Shown in pieces: positions 8,810-17,431 of a stretch of DNA of 64,000 nucleotides (the first letter of the stretch is position 1; the number at the start of each line of letters is the position of its first letter). Under the pieces are notes generated by a model. That model was not told where the DNA came from. It did no database searches and saw only the letters and a program-made list of their open reading frames with translations. The translations under genes and the position numbers were made by a program. This stretch comes from Laterigemmans sp052161645 (GTDB lineage Bacteria > Planctomycetota > Planctomycetia > Pirellulales > Pirellulaceae): NCBI GenBank assembly GCA_052161645.1, contig CP197414.1, one strand, 5' to 3'.

Positions 8810-9379
8810 TTATTTGACTGAGTTGGCCCAGAACCTGGGCAAGCGGGGACGGTTGATCGTGAGCGCTGGCTGCATGAACGGGCGTTTGGGATAACGATGG
8901 ACTTGACTGTTGCGTTGCCGATCGTGTTCGGCAATGAGCGCACTCGCCCGGCTGACCTGGGCGGCGGTTGTCAGGCGAATGCGGTGATAAGTTGGTCGCA
9001 CGCCGGCCGTTTTCAATCGGATTGGCCCAAAGTCACCCTGTCGCAATCTACGGCTGCGGCGACGCCGGCGAGGTCTGCGGCGGCCGCCAAACTCGTGCAA
9101 ATTCCAAAGCTTGCCAGCGATTTCGTTGACCGGACCAATCACCACGTTGCCGGGCTGGACCTCGTAGCGAATCGCCCGCTTGAGGCGTCCCGTTTGCGTG
9201 TGCGGTGGTCGACCTGGTGGCGATGGGTTTTTGCGGCGGCGGATGCTGCGGCTAGCCGTCAAACGGATCGCTCCGCCAGCGTGCCCCAGCGAGCGGAAAC
9301 TGGCCGCCTCGACTCGCTTCTGCAGTCGCTTGGTATCAAACTTGGTTTTGATGACCGCCGTGATCATCGCTGTGGTCAT
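8810..9379 (-). CDS. HK97 gp10-like tail completion protein
   Basis: Protein of 189 residues, highly basic (arginine-rich stretch at about residues 100-112). Visible family features are the N-terminal segment with 'ITAVIKTKFDTKRLQKRV', the central 'PPHTQTGRLKRAIRYEV' that characterises HK97 gp10-type proteins, the 'LWNLHEFGG' motif, and the C-terminal 'RPFMQPAL'. These proteins complete the tail end that joins the connector. The insertion of an Arg-rich loop makes it longer than the usual 110-150 residues. The ATG overlaps the preceding gene's stop. Confidence 0.8.
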   Translation of the reverse strand: MTTAMITAVIKTKFDTKRLQKRVEAASFRSLGHAGGAIRLTASRSIRRRKNPSPPGRPPHTQTGRLKRAIRYEVQPGNVVIGPVNEIAGKLWNLHEFGGRRRPRRRRRSRRLRQGDFGPIRLKTAGVRPTYHRIRLTTAAQVSRASALIAEHDRQRNSQVHRYPKRPFMQPALTINRPRLPRFWANSVK

Positions 9380-9804
9380 CGGGCCAGCTGGAAAGTGAGC
9401 GTCAGTAAACTGGTAAACTGACGCTGCTGTTCCCAGTGCTCGACGGAGTAAATGACGGGGTGTTCAATCGTGATGCAGCGAGCTGCGGGTAGTGAACCGA
9501 GTCGCTTCAGCCGAAACAGGTCGCTGATCTCCTCGATTAAGTTCAGCAGCGGGTCGATCTCAGCATTCGCGCCACTTTCGAATTTCTGCTGAACGGCGAT
9601 ATCAATGCGGACGTTGTATCGGTTGGTGAGTCGATCGAGTGCGGAAAGTAAGACGTCACGCGGCACCACGCTGACATGCAGCTCTCTCAGTTCCTCCAAA
9701 TCGAAGTTGGGCACGTATAGCCGCTTGGCTGTAAACGTCTGCGAGAAGCTGGCGGCGTTGAGCTGAGCTGTTACGCTCTCCGCGATCTGAATCACCGTTG
9801 ACAA
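9376..9804 (-). CDS. Phage head-tail/tail terminator-position protein
   Basis: Protein of 142 residues, alternating helical and beta segments, no signal peptide. It lies between the head-tail adaptor candidate and the gp10-like protein, where neck or tail terminator proteins are encoded. The end of the sequence ('FTSLLTLTFQLAR') has the alternating hydrophobic pattern of a final beta strand, common in tail terminators. Its stop overlaps the next gene by four bases. No firm family match from sequence alone. Confidence 0.55.
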   Translation of the reverse strand: MSTVIQIAESVTAQLNAASFSQTFTAKRLYVPNFDLEELRELHVSVVPRDVLLSALDRLTNRYNVRIDIAVQQKFESGANAEIDPLLNLIEEISDLFRLKRLGSLPAARCITIEHPVIYSVEHWEQQRQFTSLLTLTFQLAR

Positions 9805-9810
9805 TTTCTA

Positions 9811-10194
9811 TCAGTCCGTCGAAGTTTGAATCTGTTTGGTATGGATGCGAAGTGTAAGACGAAACGGATCACTGAATCGCCAGGGTGGACTACTGCCGAG
9901 CCCCATCACTTCGTAGACGTAACGGATCATGCCGTCCTGTTCGATGATCTTGTCACCGGCCAGCGGTAGCGACTGAATCACCGAGTTTAAAAGCAAGTCA
10001 GTATTGATGAGATAATCACGCACTTGATGCCGAACGATGGGTCCGGTACCGTCATCTTGCTCGTACTCAGACGTACCAATCGTCGCTTGCAGGTACGCGC
10101 TAAGGGCACCCCGCTGGTAGATCACAGGCCGGGATGCGTGCTGGTTGAGTTGGCTGGCCAGCCACGCTTGACCTCGCTGCAGCATGTCGGTCAT
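9811..10194 (-). CDS. Phage head-tail joining protein candidate
   Basis: Protein of 127 residues whose start overlaps the end of the upstream membrane-protein gene (10191-10194). The N-terminus 'MLQRGQAWLASQLNQHASRPVIYQRG' resembles the start of head-tail adaptor-like proteins in siphophages. A beta-rich body follows, with 'WRFSDPFRLTLRIHTKQI' at the end. Gene order (decoration protein, three membrane/lipoprotein genes, this gene, terminator candidate, gp10-like, tail tube) supports a connector role. Assignment mainly by position. Confidence 0.55.
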   Translation of the reverse strand: MTDMLQRGQAWLASQLNQHASRPVIYQRGALSAYLQATIGTSEYEQDDGTGPIVRHQVRDYLINTDLLLNSVIQSLPLAGDKIIEQDGMIRYVYEVMGLGSSPPWRFSDPFRLTLRIHTKQIQTSTD

Positions 10195-10523
10195 CCGCCA
10201 CGGCCCTGCGGACTCTCGGCTGGGGCAGCGGTTGTTTCAGAATATTGCCCCACAGCGGGAGCGGGATTCATCAGCAAGCCCGTGGCTTTGATCCGCAGCT
10301 CCTCGAGCCACAGTTGTTCGGCCCGCCGTTGGTATTCACTGGCAATGGCTGCCGATTCCTCGCTCAGCTGTTGCTGACGTAGGTTGAAGGGCCGCACCGG
10401 TTCAGCTGGAAAGAGAGCGGGGGTGGATACGTTGAGCTGCGAAAGGCTTTCACGCTTCTTCACCGGCAGGAGGGCGAGCGCCAGCAGCACAAACACGACA
10501 ATCAAGGCAACGCCAAGAACCAT
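10191..10523 (-). CDS. Small membrane protein in phage head module
   Basis: Protein of 110 residues with one N-terminal transmembrane helix (residues 2-20, Val/Leu/Ala rich), followed by a basic motif (PVKKRES) that places the rest in the cytoplasm. Residues 50-90 form a Gln/Glu/Ala-rich probable coiled coil. It follows the 340-aa membrane protein by four bases. Not a known holin: it has only one segment and a long soluble tail. Function unknown; possibly acts with the two membrane-associated proteins encoded just upstream. Confidence 0.5.
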   Translation of the reverse strand: MVLGVALIVVFVLLALALLPVKKRESLSQLNVSTPALFPAEPVRPFNLRQQQLSEESAAIASEYQRRAEQLWLEELRIKATGLLMNPAPAVGQYSETTAAPAESPQGRGG

Positions 10524-10526
10524 AGT

Positions 10527-11549
10527 TCACATCCCTCGTTTGATCAGAATGAAGCCAAGTAGAATCACAGCCAAGACAATCAGCGCGAGCGTGGCCAATT
10601 CGCCCGCCGAGACCCACATCAGGGCGTTGCGAGTTGCCGGCACATCGTCGAACAACAGATCCCGAACGCGGTCTCCCGGCCGCCAGCGATCGGTAGGCTC
10701 GGGCGGGCAATAACCATCGGGACAGTCTTCCGGAGACAGATACAGCGTGGGTGAGATTGCGTCGTCCCAGGAATACCCGCGAGCTTTAACGGCTCCGGTC
10801 TTTTGAGCTTGCTTGGCTTGTTGGTAGAGCTCGTAGCCCTTGTGCAGGTCCGAGTAAAGCTGCTCGGCTGTGCTGGGAATCATCGAGCGACCGGCAGCGT
10901 GAATATGTCCGCCATTGGCGTCTTGAAAGAGGACCACGGGGAACTGCGACACCGGCACGACATCCTGAAACCTTGCCCGGTAAATGGCGTTCTCGGCCGT
11001 GTAGACTTGAAACTCGCAAGCCGCTTTCAGTTTCGTTAGACCAGGATGCTGTGAGAACCACTGCTGCAGCCGGTTGCTCGTTGCGTCAGGGCCGACGAAC
11101 AGTGCGATCTCATAACTCTTCTTCGGTGGCGGCGAAGCGGGGGCCACGATCCGTGGTGGCTGATTAGCGGCTTGGTTACCAGTAGGCTGAGGAGAGATTG
11201 AAGTTGGTGCCGAATTTGGGGCTACCGTTGGTCGCTGGGGCGCAGGCGGTTGATACACTGGCTTGCGAACCATGGTGCCGCTGGGTTGATAGCCTGGCGG
11301 ACAAACCGGTCCCTGTTGCTTCAGTTCTCCTTGAGCCTGCAGGTTGACTCGCTGCGGCTGGGCGAGCTTTTCAATCTTGGCCGTCACTGCGCTAGCCTCT
11401 TGGCGAACCGGCACTTGGTAATCACAATCGACACACGATTTCACATAGTCGCGATGGAGCAACGTGAACGCGACTGCCAGCAGCAGGGCGTGCAGCACGG
11501 CCACGGCGATTAGCCCGACGCTCAGGCGAATTCGCACACTCTCACTCAT
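10527..11549 (-). CDS. Bitopic membrane protein with thioredoxin-like middle domain
   Basis: Protein of 340 residues with a transmembrane helix at residues 8-30 and a second at about 317-336. Between them lie a Cys pair (CVDCDY, about residue 38), a Pro/Gln-rich linker (residues 75-145), and a domain (about 147-250) that begins 'YEIALFVGP' and contains 'SQFPVVLFQDANGG'. The Phe-Pro before a strand resembles the cis-proline site of thioredoxin folds, but no CxxC active site is present in that domain. A Cys/Pro-rich patch (DCPDGYCPPEP) lies near residue 285. The start overlaps the lipoprotein gene's stop. Such a protein inside a head operon is unusual. The thioredoxin call is tentative. Confidence 0.5.
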   Translation of the reverse strand: MSESVRIRLSVGLIAVAVLHALLLAVAFTLLHRDYVKSCVDCDYQVPVRQEASAVTAKIEKLAQPQRVNLQAQGELKQQGPVCPPGYQPSGTMVRKPVYQPPAPQRPTVAPNSAPTSISPQPTGNQAANQPPRIVAPASPPPKKSYEIALFVGPDATSNRLQQWFSQHPGLTKLKAACEFQVYTAENAIYRARFQDVVPVSQFPVVLFQDANGGHIHAAGRSMIPSTAEQLYSDLHKGYELYQQAKQAQKTGAVKARGYSWDDAISPTLYLSPEDCPDGYCPPEPTDRWRPGDRVRDLLFDDVPATRNALMWVSAGELATLALIVLAVILLGFILIKRGM

Positions 11550-12148
11550 TGAACCACCTCATAACTTCGATAGGGGAGTGAACTGCTGGGGGCGTCCAGA
11601 ACGGTCAAGGCAAAGCCGCCATAACCGGCCCAGAGGCGGATAAACTGTTCCCGCGGCGTGAGCTCAAACCGCCCGGGATAGTTGTTGTCAAGAATCGCGG
11701 CGAACTGGCGTCCGTTTCGCTCAACCCAGCCAAGAAACGTGCAGCAGTGGGCTGGTTTCCACCACAGGATGGCACCTCGCCGCGTCGCGCTGGCCCAGTC
11801 GAGAAAGCGTGGATCGGCCTTGAGCGTGAAGCTGTAGTCGATCCCGGCCGCGTCGAGTCGATCTCGCAGGCGTGAGTCCCACTCGCCGTCGCTGTAGGTC
11901 GCTCGCCAGCGTTCACCGAGTTCGAATTCATTCAGCCAACGGAAATGGTTAACCAGCGAGGCGTGTACACAGCTGCCTTGGCCGAGCGAGCCTGTCCAGT
12001 TGCGCTGGTGCAGCGATGTGGGCAGGTTTGCGGCTGGTTGTTCAGTTGGCGGGGCCGGCAGCGGACGCACTTTCACCGGCGCACTGTCGCAGCCCATTGC
12101 CAGCACCAGCCCCAGCGCCACCAGCAATCCGAAGCCTTTCAGTTTCAT
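11546..12148 (-). CDS. Predicted lipoprotein with papain/C39-like cysteine peptidase domain
   Basis: About 200 residues from the ATG at 12148. I chose this over an upstream ATG because it gives a proper lipoprotein signal (MKLKGFG then a hydrophobic run ending LAMGC, lipidated Cys about residue 20). The mature protein has 'GQGSCVHASLVNHF' (candidate nucleophile Cys followed by a helix), 'AHCCTFLGWV' (candidate His) and 'AILDNNYPG' (Asp/Asn). These come in the Cys-His-Asn order of papain and C39 peptidases. A surface-anchored peptidase could process an envelope or phage substrate. Its presence between the decoration and connector genes is odd for a phage. Catalytic residues are inferred. Confidence 0.55.
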   Translation of the reverse strand: MKLKGFGLLVALGLVLAMGCDSAPVKVRPLPAPPTEQPAANLPTSLHQRNWTGSLGQGSCVHASLVNHFRWLNEFELGERWRATYSDGEWDSRLRDRLDAAGIDYSFTLKADPRFLDWASATRRGAILWWKPAHCCTFLGWVERNGRQFAAILDNNYPGRFELTPREQFIRLWAGYGGFALTVLDAPSSSLPYRSYEVVQ

Positions 12149-12223
12149 GAGGGGAAGGTCTCCAAACAGATGAGCAAGAAGCGGCTGGGAACACAAAGAG
12201 AAGCGGCGGAACAGCTGCATGCT

Positions 12224-12553
12224 TTAGGTGCTGACGCGGACCCGCACCACGGTCTCGCCGGAGGCTGCAGCCAGAATGGCTCGTCCCAAGTACTTATTGC
12301 CGGTGGCTGTGGTCACCACCACCGAGTTGGTCGCGTCCCAGTAGATGCTCGCTCCGAGTGTGATCACGGTGGCGGATGCCTTGACCATGTCAAAGACTCC
12401 TTCGATAGCCAGCGCGCCAAGCTGGTTTGTTTTGATGTCATGCTTGGCGACTCCCACGAGATCGCCTAACACCACAACTTCACCGGCAGCCACATCGGCG
12501 TCCGGAGTGTAGTCAACCACATCGGCGCCTTGAATATACTGAGCCTGCGTCAC
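12224..12553 (-). CDS. DUF2190-type capsid decoration protein
   Basis: Protein of 109 residues with the DUF2190 pattern: 'DYTPDADVAAGEVVVLGDLVGVAKHDI' in the first half, then 'ALAIEGVFDM', and an ending with 'GNKYLGRAILAAASGETVVRVRV'. These beta-rich proteins sit directly downstream of, or beside, major capsid genes and are thought to cement the capsid surface. Here the capsid gene ends 143 bases upstream. That gap holds no reading frame. Confidence 0.8.
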   Translation of the reverse strand: MTQAQYIQGADVVDYTPDADVAAGEVVVLGDLVGVAKHDIKTNQLGALAIEGVFDMVKASATVITLGASIYWDATNSVVVTTATGNKYLGRAILAAASGETVVRVRVST

Positions 12554-12696
12554 GTTACTGTCCTAAGAATGAGAGGGAATTTGAGTAGGATTTATCCGCA
12601 ACTTGTTAGCCGCTTTGGCGCTAGCCGCGGTTCTCGTTAGTGGTTAGATAGACCCTTCGGAATACAAATCTAATAACAGGGACCGATACTTAAACC

Positions 12697-14745
12697 TTAA
12701 GCCTCACCTTTAACCTTGACCGCGGCCCGCGGGTCTTGAGCATTGAGGCCAAAGTCGATATAAGAACGGAATCCCATCCCCAGCATCGTTGGCGGCATTT
12801 CCACGCGTTCAATCACCGGAGTACGACGCCCGTTGAGGAACACGATCTCAAACGCTGGCAGCACGCTGGGGTTGGCGAACAGATACCAAGCCTTGGCACT
12901 GGCGCTCGTGAAATAGCTGTCCGACAGATGGGGCGCACTGATGATGCGATACTTATTGCGGTGGGGGTTATCTACCGGAATCTTGGTCGGAGTTCCCGAG
13001 GCGTCGATCATGAGCTGTGCCGAACCCATCAGCAGTTCCGCTTCGGTTTCCAGTTCAACCGGCACCACCAGAAACTCGGGACGGATGTTGATTGGCTTTT
13101 GGTCTTTGGGTTTGCCGCCGGGACCAGCCTTCTGCTTGCGGAAAGTCGTCTTGGCCACGGTGAGACTGTTGGCACCAAAGGCGGTGTCGGCACCTGACAA
13201 GAAATTACTGTTACCAGCGGAGAAGAAGTTGGAAGCGTTCCCCAACATCAAAGTAAAGAACAGCTCATCGATCGACTCGGCACCACTGCGGCCCATTTGC
13301 CGAGGGATATCCATAAACGCGGAGAGGTCGTCATTGATGATATCCTTACGAGTCAGCATGAGAATCTGACCGTAAGTATCCGCCCGGTTCTTGTATTGCT
13401 GTTCCGATAGTTTTCCGTGCTTGAGTTCCCCGTCGGCCGCTACTTGCTCAAACCCACCGGTCCCCAGCAGTCGGTAGCGGCTCACTTCCTTAAAGTCCGA
13501 GACCGTGCCCACGCTACACAGATCAAAGGCTGCGATCGGAGTGTTCTCATAAGCGGCCAGCAGGGTCTTGTTCATCACGTTTTCCATGATGCCCGGCAAG
13601 GTCATCGTGGAAAAACCTGCCCGAATCGTAGCCGAGCCATCACCAAACACCCGAGGCACATCGTATCCTTCCAGCCTGGCACTTTCGGCCACCAATTCCC
13701 GCAAGCCAATGTTCCGCAGCGGTTCGGCTTGGTTGACTAGTTGTTCGCCGTAGCTTGCCAGCAGGGTCTTTTCGGCAATCCCGACTGCGAGGCAGGCAGC
13801 CACCTCCAACATGCGTGCCGTCACAGAGGGACGCGACTGATTAGGCTCAGGTGCCTTGGGACGTTCAATCCGCAGCACGGCCAATTCCGTTTGGGTCACT
13901 GACCAACCTTGCTCGATCGCGTCCGCTTCAATTTCCGGGTGTTTACCAGCACAAATCTTGTGGATTCCGGCAATCCGCCGCGACTCGGCGGCGATTTCGG
14001 CCCGCATGGCTTCGACTTGGCGGTTTGGAGAGGTGGGCTGTGCAGACTGCTTCGTGCTCATATCGAGGCTCGCGTTGACAGGTTCGAGGTCATCGGTGGG
14101 ATCGCTGGCGTTGGTTTCTTTTTCTTCGGGCTCTTCTGGCTCAGCCCCTTGTTCGTCAGCGTCCGCTTGTCCGGCAGCCACGCGGGCTTCGGTGTTGTCG
14201 TCCGCGCCGAGAGCCACAAACGAGACTTCGCCCAGCGTCGACTTGCGGGCCACATAGACCGGCCCTTTGAATTCGCGGCCGTTGGCCTGGGCAGCCTTGC
14301 CTTCGGGAATGAAGACCACTTTGTCGGCGCTGGCTCCCAGTGAAGCTTGCCAGGGGAAGCCGTTTTCGCTCGTAGCGATCACTTCCTGAGCCGTTGCCCC
14401 CACACCCGAGATCACCCCGGCAACTTCCAGCGACTGGGCGCTGACCTTGATGTCGCTGGTATGCCCAACGATGCTGCCGCGATCATGATCCTTGAGGATG
14501 GGGCGGCTCTTGCGAGTCACTCGCATACCGGCCAGATCGACGACGACCGGGTAAGGCCAGCCTCCCAGCCGCATTGCACCACCGGTGTAGGCAGTCATTG
14601 AGAACTTGCGGAGGGCCGGTTTGCCTTCTTCGGGAGACTCGGCAGCTTGCAGCGCGATCGATGTGGAATCATCACACACAATCCGCAAGCTACTGGGAAC
14701 GGACTGAGCATCATCTTCAAGCGGATTGGGGGACGTCTTCGGCAT
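12697..14745 (-). CDS. Prohead protease-major capsid fusion protein
   Basis: 682 residues from the ATG at 14745, which lies inside the end of the portal gene. An in-frame start 66 bases further up is less likely. The first 180 residues carry an HK97-type serine protease: 'PYPVVVDLAGMRV' then 'PILKDHDRGSIVGH' with the catalytic His, and 'PWQASLGAS' with a Ser in the usual place. An acidic linker follows. The C-terminal 430 residues are a major capsid protein ('RAGFSTMTLPGIMENVMNKTLL' region to the 'VIERVEMPPTMLGMGFRSYIDFG' end). Protease and capsid are separate genes in most phages. Fusions are known and imply self-cleavage during maturation. Confidence 0.88.
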   Translation of the reverse strand: MPKTSPNPLEDDAQSVPSSLRIVCDDSTSIALQAAESPEEGKPALRKFSMTAYTGGAMRLGGWPYPVVVDLAGMRVTRKSRPILKDHDRGSIVGHTSDIKVSAQSLEVAGVISGVGATAQEVIATSENGFPWQASLGASADKVVFIPEGKAAQANGREFKGPVYVARKSTLGEVSFVALGADDNTEARVAAGQADADEQGAEPEEPEEKETNASDPTDDLEPVNASLDMSTKQSAQPTSPNRQVEAMRAEIAAESRRIAGIHKICAGKHPEIEADAIEQGWSVTQTELAVLRIERPKAPEPNQSRPSVTARMLEVAACLAVGIAEKTLLASYGEQLVNQAEPLRNIGLRELVAESARLEGYDVPRVFGDGSATIRAGFSTMTLPGIMENVMNKTLLAAYENTPIAAFDLCSVGTVSDFKEVSRYRLLGTGGFEQVAADGELKHGKLSEQQYKNRADTYGQILMLTRKDIINDDLSAFMDIPRQMGRSGAESIDELFFTLMLGNASNFFSAGNSNFLSGADTAFGANSLTVAKTTFRKQKAGPGGKPKDQKPINIRPEFLVVPVELETEAELLMGSAQLMIDASGTPTKIPVDNPHRNKYRIISAPHLSDSYFTSASAKAWYLFANPSVLPAFEIVFLNGRRTPVIERVEMPPTMLGMGFRSYIDFGLNAQDPRAAVKVKGEA

Positions 14746-16207
14746 TATCTTCTGTAACCTCAGGTTCAGATGGAGAATCAGACTCGGACTCGAGCGATAA
14801 GCCCAGTTCACGCATCAGCGTTAGTTCTTTGGCTCGCTGTTTTAACTCCGCCTCCCAATCACGCCCCTGCCTTGCAAATTCGTGGGCCAGAGTAGTCGTA
14901 TGATTGGCGAGGCGGATTTTTTGGGCATTGGCTTCTTTGGCGGGATCGACATGTTCGTGGCCGTCCCAGAACCATTGATGCTCGAATGTGCTGTCGAGCG
15001 TGCGAAGCGAATTGGGCAGGTAGCCCTCGACGAGAATGGCTTCGCGGAACCATGCTTTGAGAATGCGATCGAGCACCACGCGAGCAAGTTGCGTCTGCTC
15101 GACGCGGATTGATTTATAATAGGTTTGATGATCGAGCCGACCGCTGGCATAATTATAGCCCGACGAATTCCCAGCGGCGACGTTATAAGGCATGTTCAAA
15201 CAACGAGCGATTTCGTTGAGGATCTCTTTCTTGAACTCGGCGTACGTGGTGGATGGTTGCTCGCTCTTCATCTGGGCCATCTTCCAACCGCCCGGCATGG
15301 TCAGCAGCATCCGTTTTTCCAGCTCGATCGGCTCAAATGGTTCGGCCGCATCGGCTTCGCCATTAGCCGGCGCATCGGTGTAGAGGATGCCGGCAAACTC
15401 GGCAGCCGTTTCGGCGGCAGCAAGCACAGCGAGTGTGAATCGTCGGAGCTGTGCGAATAGCGGCAGGGCCGGCGTGATATCTGGAATGCCGCGAATCTGC
15501 CCTGGCCGGTCGCAGCGAAAATAGTGCAACACCTCCCTCGCCGGCACGGTGTCGAATTCATCATCGACCAAGAACATTCCATCACCTGGATGTTGGCGAA
15601 GGATGTCGTACGCGATCGGGTTCCCGTCGCCATCGAAACGAATGCCATCGAGGTAACGGCGCGTATCGGGCACCAACGTTGGCGTGGCGACTTGGTCCGC
15701 TTCAATCAATCGCAGGTCCAGCTTGACGGACGCGTCGATTCGTTCGTTGCTGGTAAGCAACCCAAACGCTTCCCCATCGGCAACGCGAGCCAAACGCATA
15801 GTTCGCAGCTTCTCGGCGAGGCCCACCGCTTCGCACCAAGCAAAGAACTCAGCCTCCACGAACCGATTCGCGCCATCGTTCCCTGTTAGCATTTGCAGTC
15901 GCGGTCCGGTCCCGACGACATCATTAGCGAGCGTGAGCGTGATCCCGCGAGCGTAGCTGTTGTTGGCAACCTCGTAGCGTGATCGATTGCGGAGCGTGCG
16001 CCGCACTTCGGGGCTGTTAGCGGCCGAGGCCGAAAGTCCGTCGGCCCGGGCCCAGTGTTTGTAATTGTCGAGCGTCATGTTTGCGGCGTCGTACTTGGCC
16101 CGCAAACGTGAAAAAAAGGGCTGCCGGGGTGAGCGTCCAGAGGCGGCGGACGATGTCGCCGGTCCGCCGCGCAATTGCTCGATAATCCCTGACAAACGTT
16201 TCAGCAT
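14717..16207 (-). CDS. Phage portal protein, lambda gpB family
   Basis: Protein of 496 residues with the lambda portal signature near residue 75-110 ('RYEVANNSYARGITLTLANDVVGTG') and later 'DQVATP', 'AREVLHYFRCDRPGQIRGIPDI' and 'LNMPYNVAAGNSSGYNYASGRLDHQTY'. It forms the dodecameric DNA gate at one capsid vertex and docks the terminase. The RBS AGGAA lies nine bases before the ATG. The 3' end overlaps the protease-capsid gene. Length is typical. Confidence 0.93.
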   Translation of the reverse strand: MLKRLSGIIEQLRGGPATSSAASGRSPRQPFFSRLRAKYDAANMTLDNYKHWARADGLSASAANSPEVRRTLRNRSRYEVANNSYARGITLTLANDVVGTGPRLQMLTGNDGANRFVEAEFFAWCEAVGLAEKLRTMRLARVADGEAFGLLTSNERIDASVKLDLRLIEADQVATPTLVPDTRRYLDGIRFDGDGNPIAYDILRQHPGDGMFLVDDEFDTVPAREVLHYFRCDRPGQIRGIPDITPALPLFAQLRRFTLAVLAAAETAAEFAGILYTDAPANGEADAAEPFEPIELEKRMLLTMPGGWKMAQMKSEQPSTTYAEFKKEILNEIARCLNMPYNVAAGNSSGYNYASGRLDHQTYYKSIRVEQTQLARVVLDRILKAWFREAILVEGYLPNSLRTLDSTFEHQWFWDGHEHVDPAKEANAQKIRLANHTTTLAHEFARQGRDWEAELKQRAKELTLMRELGLSLESESDSPSEPEVTEDNAEDVPQSA

Positions 16208-16273
16208 CCGTGCTGGTTCCTATTGCCGTCCCCGGCAGCCCTTTGTGGTTTGGTTTCTGAATCGAAAGAAAGA

Positions 16274-16471
16274 TCAGCCAGCCGACGGCGGCACAATCTT
16301 GTTGAAGCGAAGTCCGCGGTGCGGTTTCGCTACCGCCTGCTTGCCGGCGAGATGTTTGTCGGCCGCGATTTGCTCAGTGAGCTTGTGCTGTTCCACCGAT
16401 CCCGCATCGCCGGACGCCTTCGCAGGCCCAGCGGCGTTATCGCGGATTTGGTCTTCAAGTTCGTTTGGCAA
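16274..16471 (-). CDS. Small phage protein in gpW position between terminase and portal
   Basis: Protein of 65 residues from a TTG start at 16471, supported by an excellent ribosome binding site (AGAGGAG, seven bases upstream). Contains 'GDAGSVEQHKLTEQIAADKHLAGKQA' and ends 'LRFNKIVPPSAG'. A similar small gene sits between terminase and portal in many siphophages, where lambda gpW closes the portal. The sequence likeness to gpW itself is slight, so I give position rather than homology. The two-block phage element (16487-16525) lies just before its ribosome binding site. Confidence 0.6.
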   Translation of the reverse strand: MPNELEDQIRDNAAGPAKASGDAGSVEQHKLTEQIAADKHLAGKQAVAKPHRGLRFNKIVPPSAG

Positions 16472-16486
16472 AGTGTTACTCCTCTG

Positions 16487-16525
16487 CCTGTAGACCTACC
16501 GGAAAAATCATGCGAATCACGAAAC
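16487..16525 (-). promoter_or_regulatory. Two-block phage element, copy 1
   Basis: Read on the minus strand: TTCGTGATTCG, then TTCCGGTAGGTCTACAGG beginning 19 bases after the first T of block one. The end lies 15 bases before the TTG start of the 65-aa gene and abuts its ribosome binding site. Three more copies share both blocks and exactly the same spacing (27080, 42401, 48595). Each is upstream of a phage gene in the same direction. Likely a promoter or operator. Confidence 0.6.
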
Positions 16526-16555
16526 GCAAAACCATTTTTCTGAAAATAATTATTG

Positions 16556-16795
16556 CCGTCTACGTGGTGCATGTCTTTCAAACTGATTCGCTCACGCGTC
16601 TGTGCAGATGGTCGATCGGTTCTGAACATCAACGCCCCCTGCATCGAGGCCGTGACGGCACAACCGACTAGGCAGTCCAGCCAGTGGTTGTCGGAATGCT
16701 CGGGGCGGGCTTTCCATTCGTCGACAGTTCGGCCTCGGCCTTCGGTGCGGACGAATTATTCGGCGGTGACTTGCTCCGCGAATAATCGCTGTTGG
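16556..16795 (-). pseudogene. Remnant of terminase large subunit 3' end
   Basis: About 240 bases align, with roughly 83% identity by eye, to the last 80 codons of the intact terminase at 23429-25696 ('EQVTAE.FVRTEGRGRTVDEWKARPE', 'NHWLDCLVGCAV.ASMQGAL'). Here the Tyr codon after EQVTAE is TAA, a premature stop. Similarity ends abruptly near 16795 on the 5' side and near 16575 on the 3' side. It sits exactly where the terminase end belongs, next to the gpW-position gene. It is probably the resident terminase tail left when the sulfatase segment and a diverged terminase were joined in. Confidence 0.8.
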
Positions 16796-17431
16796 GAAGC
16801 ACATGTGCCGATGCACGGAGTGTCGAAATTTGTTAGATTGCGATACCCCGGTGTCGGCCATCGGTGCAGCTTACGAGCGGCTGCATCTCGCATCGGACTG
16901 AGACACCGAACGCAATTTAGCGAATTGGTTCGTGACATCGGTTTGTCCAACTTCGGTTAGTGCTCGCTTGCTGCAAGACGCGTCGGTCGATGCAGCCGGA
17001 GCACTTTGAGTGAGGGCCATTTCGCCGCGTCGGTGCCTGGGTTCTTGAGGCAACGAAGCGATTTCAACCGCGAGCTCGCCGCCTTGGGCGATGCCGCCTC
17101 AGCAAGCTTCAGCGACGGCGAACTGGATGCGGTGTCATTTCAGGTGACACACTTCCGCGATTTGCGAGATGGTTGCGAGCCGCGATTCTGATAGTGTTCA
17201 GTCCATCTCCAAATTCTCATTGCTAATGGATACTGGCATTTCTGAAATCTCGCCAACTGACTTGGTGGACGCAGTCAAGAATCGCCTCAATCCCAAGCCT
17301 CGGGGGATGACTTCAAGAACTCGGATCTCTTTTGTGGGCGGCGAGTAGTACTTCGGCACGCTCTCGCAACGCTTGGTCATCACGCACGTCTGGTCGAGGA
17401 AAATGATGCGATTAGCTAACTCCGAATGATG
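16796..17431. other. 636-bp stretch without a recognisable gene, left junction of sulfatase cargo
   Basis: Between the terminase remnant and the first sulfatase. Short open frames exist on both strands (for example 17198-17383, minus, and 17006-17191, plus), but none has a ribosome binding site, family motif or sensible composition. The segment is where phage DNA ends and cargo begins. No terminal inverted repeats or transposase remains are visible. Confidence 0.6.

Noticed and set aside
17198..17383. Small minus-strand frame in the sulfatase left junction
   Set aside because: No ribosome binding site, family motif or coupling to a neighbour; not supported as a gene.
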